Positions 16,089 through 23,497 of a stretch of DNA of 64,000 bases are shown one piece after another. The stretch comes from an uncultured Eubacteriales bacterium. GTDB taxonomy: Bacteria; Bacillota; Clostridia; Christensenellales; Aristaeellaceae. The notes under the pieces were generated by a model. The model worked only from the letters and a program-made list of their open reading frames with translations, was not told the DNA's origin and did not search any database. Numbering within the stretch: the stretch's first letter is position 1; every line of letters starts with the position of its first letter. Location of the stretch: the NCBI GenBank assembly GCA_900315315.1, contig OMYT01000010.1:1-64000 (forward strand), read 5' to 3'. A program made the translations under genes and the position numbers.

Positions 16089-16967
16089 TCACACTTTCTC
16101 ACGCATGGGCTTGCCCAGCAGGCCGGCGGGCTTGACCAGGAGCACGATGATCAGCACGGCGAAGACGATGGCGTCCCCCAGCTCGGTGGAGATATAGGCC
16201 TTGCCGAAAATCTCGATCACGCCGAGGAGAATACCGCCCAGCATGGCCCCGGGGATTGACCCGATGCCGCCGAAGACGGCGGCGGTGAAGGCCTTGATGC
16301 CCGGCATGGAACCGGTGGTGGGCTGCAGGATGGGATAAGAGGAGCAGAGCAGAATGCCGGCGATGGCCGCCAGCGCGCTGCCGATGGCGAAGGTGAGGGA
16401 GATGGTCCGGTTGACGTTGATTCCCATCAGCTCCGCGGCGCCCCTGTCTTCCGATACGCAGCGCATGGCTTTGCCCAGCTTGGTCTTGGAGGTGAAGAGG
16501 GTCAGGCCGACCATGATGACCACATTAGCCAGGATCGTAATAATCGTGGCGGTGGAGATGTTCAGCTGGCCCAGGCGGATGCTGCTGCCGTTGATGAAGG
16601 TGGTGGGGAAGGACTTGGGGTTGGCTCCCCAGATCATCAGGGCGATGTTCTGCAGCAAATAGCTTACGCCGATAGCGGTGATCAGCACGGCGAGGGAAGC
16701 CGCCTGCCGCAGAGGACGGTAGGCGAGGCCCTCGATCGTGATGCCCAGGATGGTGCAGGCGACCATGGCGACCAGAATGGCCAGGACCGGGGGGAAGCCC
16801 CAGTACTGCAGGCCGCAGAAGGCGATATAGGCGCCGACCATGATGACGTCGCCGTGAGCAAAGTTCAGCATCTTGGCGATGCCGTAGACCATGGTGTAGC
16901 CGAGGGCGATGATTGCGTAGATGCTGCCCAGGCTGAGGCCGTTAATCAGATGATCAAGAAAAATCAT
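16089..16967 (-). CDS. livH: Branched-chain amino acid ABC transporter permease LivH
   Basis: Permease of 292 residues, about eight spans, beginning with the typical LINGLSLGSIYAIIALGYTMVYGI motif of LivH proteins. Conserved loops RPLRQAASLA and GAAELMGINVNR dock the ATPases. Separated from livJ by 176 bases that hold a stem-loop and two dispersed hairpin elements, which should lower livHMGF transcript levels relative to livJ. Confidence 0.96.
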   Translation of the reverse strand: MIFLDHLINGLSLGSIYAIIALGYTMVYGIAKMLNFAHGDVIMVGAYIAFCGLQYWGFPPVLAILVAMVACTILGITIEGLAYRPLRQAASLAVLITAIGVSYLLQNIALMIWGANPKSFPTTFINGSSIRLGQLNISTATIITILANVVIMVGLTLFTSKTKLGKAMRCVSEDRGAAELMGINVNRTISLTFAIGSALAAIAGILLCSSYPILQPTTGSMPGIKAFTAAVFGGIGSIPGAMLGGILLGVIEIFGKAYISTELGDAIVFAVLIIVLLVKPAGLLGKPMREKV

Positions 16968-16976
16968 AAGCTTGAT

Positions 16977-17063
16977 GCGAGGGCTTTCCGGTCGCCCTCG
17001 CGCTCCTTCGGGGATTTCGCGGCTGCGGCCGCGACCAGGGCTTTCCGATCGCCCTGGACCTTC
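16977..17063 (+). repeat. Two tandem hairpin elements, TTTCCG(A/G)TC-loop family
   Basis: Copy at 16977-17001: stem GCGAGGGC/GCCCTCGC around TTTCCGGTC. Copy at 17036-17058: stem CCAGGGC/GCCCTGG around TTTCCGATC. The loops match the family while both stems differ from other copies in a compensated way. Each is followed by CCTTCGG. They sit in the livJ-livH gap in reverse orientation to transcription. Confidence 0.85.
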
Positions 17064-17096
17064 GGCTTCCGCTTAATATTTTTGAAAACGAGCGAA

Positions 17097-17119
17097 ACCG
17101 GTCCTGAAAGAGGACCGGT
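17097..17119 (-). terminator. Attenuating stem-loop after livJ
   Basis: Perfect 9-bp stem ACCGGTCCT/AGGACCGGT with 5-nt loop, 25 bases after the livJ stop on the minus strand, followed by TTCGCTCGTTTTC. The weak T-run suggests partial termination or protection of the livJ 3' end, a common way to make binding protein in excess over permeases. Confidence 0.65.
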
Positions 17120-17143
17120 CCGCAAAAGAACTTACGGGATCAA

Positions 17144-18271
17144 TTACTTGAAGACATAGACACCGTTCTCGATGGTGGCGGCCATAGGCGTCTTGGTGAC
17201 GGCGCCGGACTCGTCCCAGGTCATGGAACCGGTGATGCCGTCCACCTGGATTTCCTTCATGGCGGCGATCAGCAGGTCGCAGGCTTCCTCGGGCGTGGTG
17301 TCGGCGGTGATGCCGGCCTTTTCGGCGGCGGCAACCAGGATGTAGATGCCGTCATAGGCGTCGGCAGCGAACTGAATGGGAGTCTCGCCGAACTTGTCTT
17401 CATACAGCTTGACGAAGTTCGCAACCTTGGCATCTTCAGAGGTGGCGACGAAGGGGGTCAGCAGCATGACGCCCTCTGCCAGGGAGGTGTCGAAACCTTC
17501 CACGGACAGGATGCCGTCCATGCCGTCCACACCGAAGAAGATTGGCTTGTAGTTCTTGTCAGCCGCGGTCTTCAGGATCAGGGAAGCGGGGGTGTAGTAC
17601 ATGGGCAGGAAGACGATTTCGGCGCCGGCTTCCTGGGCCTTGCCGACCTGGACGGTGAAGTCCGTGGTCTCATCGGTGAAGGTCTCCTCGCTGACGATTT
17701 CCAGGCCGAGGCCGGGAGCCTTTTCCACAAAGGTATCACGGATGCCGGTGGAATACACGTCGGCGTTGTTGTAGATCACGGCGATCTTGGTGCCCAGCTT
17801 GTGCTCAGCGATGTACTCAGCGGAGGCGGCACCCTGGTTCGGGTCGGTGAAGCAGACCTGGAAGACGTTGTCCTTGTCTTCGATGACGGCGGTGGAGGAA
17901 GCGGAGGGGGTCAGGAAGAACACACGGTCCGTGTATCCCTGAGCACCCGCGGCTTCACAAGGCTTGGAAGTGGTGGAACCGAGAATCATCTGGGCGCCGG
18001 CATCCAAAGCGGCGTTGTAGGCGTTGATGACCTTTTCCACATTGTGCTCGTCATCTTCATCGATCAGTTCGATCTTGTACTTTCCGCCGGCGGCGTTGAT
18101 TTCATCCACGGCGATCTGGGCACCGCGGCTGGTGGCGATACCGTACAGGGCGGCAGGGCCGGTCAGCGGGCCGATATGGGCGATCTTCAGAGTAATCGGC
18201 TCCTCAGCGAAGGCGGAGCAGACGGTCAGCGCCAGAACCAGCGCCAGAGCCAGAGCAATCAGCTTTTTCAT
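17144..18271 (-). CDS. livJ: Branched-chain amino acid-binding protein LivJ/LivK
   Basis: Extracellular binding protein, 375 residues. The start at 18271 has GAGGAGG 8 nt upstream and opens with signal peptide MKKLIALALALVLAL; the longer frame is in the promoter leader. A Cys occurs in LTVCSAFA, but the residue before it is Val and a type I site (AFA-EE) follows, so lipidation is doubtful. The mature protein has the family sequence ITLKIAHIGPLTGPAALYGIATSRGAQIAVDEINAAGG. First gene of the liv operon and expected to be its most abundant product. Confidence 0.94.
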   Translation of the reverse strand: MKKLIALALALVLALTVCSAFAEEPITLKIAHIGPLTGPAALYGIATSRGAQIAVDEINAAGGKYKIELIDEDDEHNVEKVINAYNAALDAGAQMILGSTTSKPCEAAGAQGYTDRVFFLTPSASSTAVIEDKDNVFQVCFTDPNQGAASAEYIAEHKLGTKIAVIYNNADVYSTGIRDTFVEKAPGLGLEIVSEETFTDETTDFTVQVGKAQEAGAEIVFLPMYYTPASLILKTAADKNYKPIFFGVDGMDGILSVEGFDTSLAEGVMLLTPFVATSEDAKVANFVKLYEDKFGETPIQFAADAYDGIYILVAAAEKAGITADTTPEEACDLLIAAMKEIQVDGITGSMTWDESGAVTKTPMAATIENGVYVFK

Positions 18272-18311
18272 GAATGTTTCCTCCTCAATAAATTTAGGTA
18301 CAATAAAGGCA

Positions 18312-18331
18312 ACAAAGCTTCCTTGCTTTGT
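18312..18331 (-). other. Leader hairpin of livJ
   Basis: Perfect 7-bp arms ACAAAGC (18312-18318) and GCTTTGT (18325-18331) with a 6-nt loop near the 5' end of the livJ mRNA. Could be a stabilising 5' hairpin or a regulatory site; nothing decides. Confidence 0.5.
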
Positions 18332-18338
18332 ATCGCCC

Positions 18339-18366
18339 ATTATACACCGGAATTTCGGTGAGTAAA
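18339..18366 (-). promoter_or_regulatory. liv promoter with operator-like palindrome in its spacer
   Basis: On the minus strand TTTACT (18366-18361), 16-bp spacer, perfect TATAAT (18344-18339). The entire 16-bp spacer (18345-18360) is an inverted repeat, CACCG...CGGTG with a one-mismatch AT-rich centre. A protein bound there would block RNA polymerase, so this is the likely control point of the operon. Confidence 0.72.
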
Positions 18367-18434
18367 GTGTTTTCATTGTTTTTTAAAAGGGGGCTTTCCG
18401 GCCAGTGAAAATATTTCAAAAATATTTCAAAACC

Positions 18435-18463
18435 TTGACAGGATTGGACTTTACCTTTAAAAT
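18435..18463 (+). promoter_or_regulatory. Promoter of the CARDB surface protein gene
   Basis: TTGACA (18435-18440), 17-bp spacer, TAAAAT (18458-18463). A half copy of the hairpin element (GGGGGCTTTCCGG, 18389-18401) lies upstream and a CCTTCGGG remnant (about 18534-18541) lies between GGAGGAAGGA and the ATG. Confidence 0.75.
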
Positions 18464-18554
18464 AATATAGATTTCCTATGTTGATCCATATTGACGCGTC
18501 CGTCCGGGCTTCCGGCGGAGGAAGGAGGAAGGAACCTTCGGGCTCTGAGACAAT

Positions 18555-20570
18555 ATGATCAGAAAACGTTTATTGCTTGCCCTGGCGGTGGGGATCGCGC
18601 TGGTGCTTCTGTGCGTCTCTGCCGCGCTGGCAGATGATCCGATGAAGGTTTCCATGGAACTGAGCACCAACAAGTTCAGTGAACCGAAGACGATCAAGGT
18701 GTCCATCACCGTGACCAATGTCGGCGATGTTGATATGCCCGGGCCGGTGAAGCTGTATTATCCCAGCGGCAAACAGGTGGATGAGTTCGGAGCTCCCACG
18801 CTGGCTATCGGCGCCAGCAAAAACTGGTCCGGCGACTGGACCGTGACCCAGAAGGAACTGGAAGCGGGCAAGATCACCTTCAAGATCAGGTATTCCGTGT
18901 ACAGCGACGAAGTGGATGAAGAAGGAAACAATACGCTGGTCAACAAGACCAAGAACTTCTCCAAAAAGATCCAGTACAGCGGCGCCGATCCTCAGATTGA
19001 CGTCCGGCGCACGATTGCGCCGATGACTGCCCAGAAGGGCCAGGAAGTCAGCATTACCTATGACATCGCCAACACGGGCCCCGTGGACGTGTCCGCAGTA
19101 ACGATCAAAGAAAACAGCTCTGTTTCCTCCAAGAGCGGAACGATTGATTCAATCCCTGCCGGGGAAACAGGCAGTTATACCTTTACCACCTACATGGGCC
19201 AGAAGGATATGACGAGTTCCGCCACGATTTCCTACAAGGCCGGCGGGAAAACCTTTACAACCAAGGTGGAGAACGAAACAATCAAGCACGGCGAGGTCAG
19301 GGTTGCCGCAACACTGACAGCGGATAAGAAGGGCGGCGCGCCGGGAGATACGGTCAAGCTGACCCTGAAACTGAAGAACAACGGTACTACGGACGTCACC
19401 AACGTGACGGTGACGGACGCCACGCTGGGAACCGTGTTCAGCGGGGAAACCGTCAAAGCCGGCGAGACGGTTGAACTGGAAAAGGAACTGACAATCACCG
19501 ATACCGTGGATCTCCAGTTCATCGTGAAGGCAGACGACGGAACAGGCAAAGAATTCGAGACGGCGACCGGGCGGGTGAACATCATTGCCACCGATCCGAC
19601 GCAGCAGATTGTGCTGACCCCGGAGGTTTCCGCAGACCGGGATAAGGTTTACAAACTGCCCGGAACAGTCCGGTTCTCCTTTACCGTCCATAACGACAGC
19701 GCGGTCGAGGTCAAGGATATCACCGTAAAAGCCGTGGACGTCACACTGTACAGCATTGACTCGATTGCGGCCGGGGAAAGTTTCTCCTTCATCCGGGATA
19801 CGGACGTCAGCATGGCGGGTACGTATCAGTTCACCGCATCCTGCAAGGATGTGCTGGGCCAAACGCTGGTATTCGAAAGCAACCCGGTCCGGATTGACTA
19901 CGCGGAGCCCACGCCGGTTCCGACCGAAGCGCCGCTGGTGACTCCGCCGGCGCCGGCTACCGAGCCAATGCCGACCGACCAGCCGGAACCCGAATGGCTT
20001 GATCAGGCGGAGAATATCGCCGGAACGGCCAAGTGGATCCTGGCCGGGATCGGCGGCGTGTTGCTGCTGCTCCTGCTGATCGGTGCGATCCGCCGCGGCA
20101 AGAGCCGGAGTGAATCAAAGAAAGCCATGGACCATCTGGACGGCGCGACCTACCGTGAATACGGCACGAAGCCGAAACGCCGCCGCAGTGAGATCAATAA
20201 CGGCGGAACCGAAGCGGACAAAGCAGCCGCGGACGCGAATGAGAACTCCGCCCACAGCAGCGAGCTGATGGCGGAAACCCTGAAGCGGCTCTATGACGAC
20301 AAAGTGACGGCAGAGGCGGCGAAGGGGACTGCCGAAGCCGTGACGGAAACGGCGGAGAAGGCGGAGCAGACCGCTGCGGAAGTGGCTGCACCGGCAGCCG
20401 AAGCTGCCGCGGAGACAGCCGAAGCCGTGAAGGAAGCTGCTGCCGAAGCCGAAGAAACCAAAACGGAAGCAGTCGAAGCCTCAGCGGAGACCATCGAAGC
20501 TGCGAAGGAAGCCCTGCAGGCCAGGGCCGAGGAAAACGGAGCGGGAAGACGGCGCAGGGGTAAGAAATAA
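18555..20570 (+). CDS. Surface-anchored CARDB-repeat protein with Ala/Glu-rich tail
   Basis: 671 residues. Signal peptide (1-27, cleavage ALA-DD), then several CARDB/DUF11-like beta-sandwich repeats (about 30-440; repeated TFTVHND, VTITNVGD-like starts and SIPAGETGSYTFT ends), a Pro/Thr linker (about 450-480), one membrane span (about 493-512) and a basic stop-transfer RRGKSR. The last 130 residues are cytoplasmic and strongly Ala/Glu-rich, probably helical or coiled, ending RRRRGKK. Such proteins usually act in adhesion or cell-surface organisation; the function here is unknown. The best SD (GGAGG) is about 25 nt before the ATG, with a small hairpin between, which is unusual. Confidence 0.85.
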   Translation: MIRKRLLLALAVGIALVLLCVSAALADDPMKVSMELSTNKFSEPKTIKVSITVTNVGDVDMPGPVKLYYPSGKQVDEFGAPTLAIGASKNWSGDWTVTQKELEAGKITFKIRYSVYSDEVDEEGNNTLVNKTKNFSKKIQYSGADPQIDVRRTIAPMTAQKGQEVSITYDIANTGPVDVSAVTIKENSSVSSKSGTIDSIPAGETGSYTFTTYMGQKDMTSSATISYKAGGKTFTTKVENETIKHGEVRVAATLTADKKGGAPGDTVKLTLKLKNNGTTDVTNVTVTDATLGTVFSGETVKAGETVELEKELTITDTVDLQFIVKADDGTGKEFETATGRVNIIATDPTQQIVLTPEVSADRDKVYKLPGTVRFSFTVHNDSAVEVKDITVKAVDVTLYSIDSIAAGESFSFIRDTDVSMAGTYQFTASCKDVLGQTLVFESNPVRIDYAEPTPVPTEAPLVTPPAPATEPMPTDQPEPEWLDQAENIAGTAKWILAGIGGVLLLLLLIGAIRRGKSRSESKKAMDHLDGATYREYGTKPKRRRSEINNGGTEADKAAADANENSAHSSELMAETLKRLYDDKVTAEAAKGTAEAVTETAEKAEQTAAEVAAPAAEAAAETAEAVKEAAAEAEETKTEAVEASAETIEAAKEALQARAEENGAGRRRRGKK

Positions 20571-20575
20571 TACAG

Positions 20576-20604
20576 AACACCGGAACCGATGCGGTTCCGG
20601 TGTT
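20576..20604. terminator. Bidirectional terminator
   Basis: Perfect 12-bp stem AACACCGGAACC/GGTTCCGGTGTT with GATGC loop, between convergent genes and followed by TTGTGTAATAAATT on the plus strand. Confidence 0.85.
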
Positions 20605-20626
20605 TGTGTAATAAATTCCTGTTCTA

Positions 20627-22852
20627 TTATTCCGCAAGGGCTGCCTTATACAGCGCTTCCAGCTTTTCGTAGCTCAGAGGCGCCTGGGCGTGGTAGGTCA
20701 CGACGCCCTGCGGATTCAGGACAATGGTCGAGGGCAGCGCCTCCGAGACATTCAGGAGCTTCATGATGCCCTTTTCCTTGCTGTCGGTGGCAAAGTCCAG
20801 GTGGTCCCAGCCCTTATCTTCGAGGAATTCTTTGGCCTTCTTGGCACCGGCTTTGGCATGGATGGCCAGGATCTCCACATCGGGATAAGCAACTTTCAGC
20901 TTCTCGTATTCCGGGAGTTCCGCAATGCACGGCGCGCAGGTGGTGCCCCAGAAGTTGAGGATGACGACGTGTCCCCGGTGATCCGACAGTTTGAAGTCGC
21001 CCCCATTCAGCAGATCCGTGGAGAAGTCCGGCAGCAGGCTGCCCTCAGCCGAGCCCACCGGCAGGTTTGCGGCCGGCGCCGCAGCTGCTTCAGGAGCTGC
21101 TTCCGCAGTTTCCTCCGCAGCCGCTTCCGGAGCCGTTTCCCCGGTTCCCTCCGCGGTTGATTCCGGAGCCGCTTCAGTTACGGTACCGTCAGTTTTTCCC
21201 TGATCGTCCGCCAGCGCCGCCTTATACAGCGTTTCCAGCTTTTCGTAGCTCAGGGGCGCCTGGGCGTGGTAGGTTACGACGCCCTGCGGATTCAGGACAA
21301 TGGTCGAGGGCAGCGCTTCCGAGACGTTCAGGAGCTTCATGATGCCCTTTTCCTTGCTGTCGGTGGCAAAGTCCAGGTGGTCCCAGCCCTTATCTTCAAG
21401 GAATTCTTTGGCCTTCTTGGCGCCGGCTTTGGCGTGGATGGCCAGGATTTCCACATCGGGATAAGCGACTTTCAGCTTTTCGTACTCCGGGAGTTCCGCA
21501 ATGCACGGCGCGCAGGTGGTGCCCCAGAAGTTGAGGATGACGACGTGCCCCCGGTGATCCGACAGGTTGAAGTCACCTCCGCTGAGCAGATCCGTGGAGA
21601 AGTCCGGCAGCAGATTTCCGACTTCCGAGCCTGCCGGCAGGCTGACGGCAGCGGTCTGAGGTTTTGCTGTTTTGTCCGCTTCGGATTCTTTTGTTTCCGG
21701 GGCGGCTTTTGTTTCGGCCGAACCGGTTTCGACGGCAACCTGCTCAGTAACGGCGGCCTGTTCCGTTACAGCCGCCGCGGCTGCCGGCTCATCCGCCTTT
21801 TCCAGGGCCGGTTCAATGAAATTGAACCAGCACAGGGCGAAGACCAGCACCGCAATGGCGACACCCCAGACAATCCGCACGATCTTCTTCCGCTTCTGAA
21901 CGACCGGTTCCGGATCGGCGTTCCTGCCGGTCTCCGGCCCCTTCAGGGTGATCTTCCCGCACTTCAGGGAGATTGCCCCCTGGGCGCAGGTGCTGATGCA
22001 CTTGCCGCAGGAGATACATTCGTGGTCCCCAACATGTCTGACATCCATCTGACACTTCATCACGCACAGGCCGCAGCCGTTGCAGCGGTCCGGGTTCACT
22101 TTGACGCCCGTCAGCGCGAAGCGGTTGAAGAAACCGTAGATCGCGCCCAGCGGGCAGATGAACCGGCAGAAGGAACGGTAGCAGAAGATACAGGCCAGAC
22201 CGATGACCAGCATGATGACCCATTTGTTGGTGAACACCGACCCCAGCTGGTAAAAGGAGGTGGCGTTGGCCGGATTCTGCAGCAGGCCCACCGCGCCCTC
22301 AAAGGTGCCGGCCGGACAGATGTATTTGCAGAAGCCGGGCAGGATAATGCCCCTGCCCACGCCGAAGATCAGCGGGATGGCGATGACAAACACCGCCAGG
22401 AAGACATATTTCAGGTAGGAGAGCTTCCGGGTGATGTGGCTTTTGCGGATCTTCGGGGTCGGGATCTTATGCAGCAGCTCCTGGATCAGGCCCAGGGGGC
22501 AGATCCAGCCGCAGATCGTCCGGCCCAGGATGACGCCGAAGAGCGCCAGAATGCCCAGGACATACCAGGGCGCGGTATGCCCGGCGGCGTTCAGGGCGTT
22601 CTGCAGGGAACCCAGGGGGCAGCTGGCGACGGCGCCCGGACAGGAATAGCAGTTAAAGCCCGGCACGCAGACCGACTTCAGGCTGCCCGTGTAAATATGG
22701 CCGTCAATGAAGCCTTTCAGATTCGCGTTATACAGCAGGGCGGCATACAGCTGGACCAGGCGGCGGGTTCCCGGACGCTGCATCTTTTCCCGTTTGGTTT
22801 CGGGAGCCTTCTTATCGAGGGTTTTGTTTTCGTTATTGATCGTATTATCCAA
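20627..22852 (-). CDS. Membrane 4Fe-4S protein fused to two TlpA thioredoxin domains
   Basis: 741 residues from a TTG start at 22852, which overlaps the upstream stop and has GGAG about 10 nt before it; the first internal ATG is at 22783. Residues 24-250 are a NapH/CcoG-like membrane part with CPLG/CP motifs; 257-289 hold two 4Fe-4S sets (Cys257, 260, 263, 267; 279, 282, 285, 289). After a last span (about 325-345) come two TlpA/ResA-like thioredoxin domains (about 411-546 and 603-738), each with a WGTTCAPC active site (Cys447/450 and 639/642). They are almost identical in protein and DNA. Inferred role: electrons from a ferredoxin-type centre pass over the membrane to extracytoplasmic thiol-disulfide chemistry, with the CXXC partner encoded just upstream. 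Confidence 0.88.
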   Translation of the reverse strand: MDNTINNENKTLDKKAPETKREKMQRPGTRRLVQLYAALLYNANLKGFIDGHIYTGSLKSVCVPGFNCYSCPGAVASCPLGSLQNALNAAGHTAPWYVLGILALFGVILGRTICGWICPLGLIQELLHKIPTPKIRKSHITRKLSYLKYVFLAVFVIAIPLIFGVGRGIILPGFCKYICPAGTFEGAVGLLQNPANATSFYQLGSVFTNKWVIMLVIGLACIFCYRSFCRFICPLGAIYGFFNRFALTGVKVNPDRCNGCGLCVMKCQMDVRHVGDHECISCGKCISTCAQGAISLKCGKITLKGPETGRNADPEPVVQKRKKIVRIVWGVAIAVLVFALCWFNFIEPALEKADEPAAAAAVTEQAAVTEQVAVETGSAETKAAPETKESEADKTAKPQTAAVSLPAGSEVGNLLPDFSTDLLSGGDFNLSDHRGHVVILNFWGTTCAPCIAELPEYEKLKVAYPDVEILAIHAKAGAKKAKEFLEDKGWDHLDFATDSKEKGIMKLLNVSEALPSTIVLNPQGVVTYHAQAPLSYEKLETLYKAALADDQGKTDGTVTEAAPESTAEGTGETAPEAAAEETAEAAPEAAAAPAANLPVGSAEGSLLPDFSTDLLNGGDFKLSDHRGHVVILNFWGTTCAPCIAELPEYEKLKVAYPDVEILAIHAKAGAKKAKEFLEDKGWDHLDFATDSKEKGIMKLLNVSEALPSTIVLNPQGVVTYHAQAPLSYEKLEALYKAALAE

Positions 22853-23309
22853 GGCCAACACACTCCGTACAGATGGTGGCGCCTTTGGCCAGCACGTCCT
22901 CCAGCCCGCCATTGAGAATTCCCGCGACGATCAGGCCCACCGCCAGCGCGATCACCGCGACGCGAAGATAGAGTTCACTCTGGGTTGCAACCTGGTGAAC
23001 CGCTTTTTCCCGGATGCTGCCCTGATCCCGCAGGAGTTTTTCATCCCGCACGGGCTTGTCCGCCTTTTCATCTTTGATGCCCAGGATCAGGCCGGAGACC
23101 GTCATCCCGAAGGCGCAGAACAAAAGCGGCAGGATGGGCAGCAGCTTGGCGCCGACCCTTTCCCGGGTGTACATGTAGTAGAACAGATCCCCTTCAGCCT
23201 GCTTTGCCGCGCCGTCAAAATACAGACAGAGCGCGGAGGCTGCCAGCAGCCCCGCGATCAGCGCGCAAAGCAGGGACTGAACGATCAGGAATGTTTTTTT
23301 GCGTGTCAA
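22845..23309 (-). CDS. CD1871A-type CXXC membrane protein with N-terminal extension
   Basis: 154 residues from TTG 23309. The in-frame ATG at 23324 would contain the ribosome site itself (ATGGAGGTGA), so TTG, 8 nt after GGAGG, is the better start. Three hydrophobic spans (about 5-28, 45-68 and 105-125). The C-terminus, RVAVIALAVGLIVAGI...GATICTECVGLG, matches the CD1871A family, whose members end in CTECxGLG and are usually only 40-50 residues; here about 100 residues precede it. The gene overlaps the next one by 8 bases. The CTEC pair near the membrane surface is a plausible relay to the TlpA domains. Confidence 0.82.
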   Translation of the reverse strand: MTRKKTFLIVQSLLCALIAGLLAASALCLYFDGAAKQAEGDLFYYMYTRERVGAKLLPILPLLFCAFGMTVSGLILGIKDEKADKPVRDEKLLRDQGSIREKAVHQVATQSELYLRVAVIALAVGLIVAGILNGGLEDVLAKGATICTECVGLG

Positions 23310-23497
23310 GCAAGTCACCTCCATATTGGTTTTCCATGCTAATTATACCATATTATATGAAACGCGGCTGAACCGCAACAAATTGTTCGTGATTTGCCGC
23401 TTTTTTCTCCGCTTTTCTCAGCAGACTGCAGGTGTTGCGGATTTGCTGCGGCCGGAGTATGATAAACAGACAGGAAGCAGCCGAAAGGAGAACCGAG

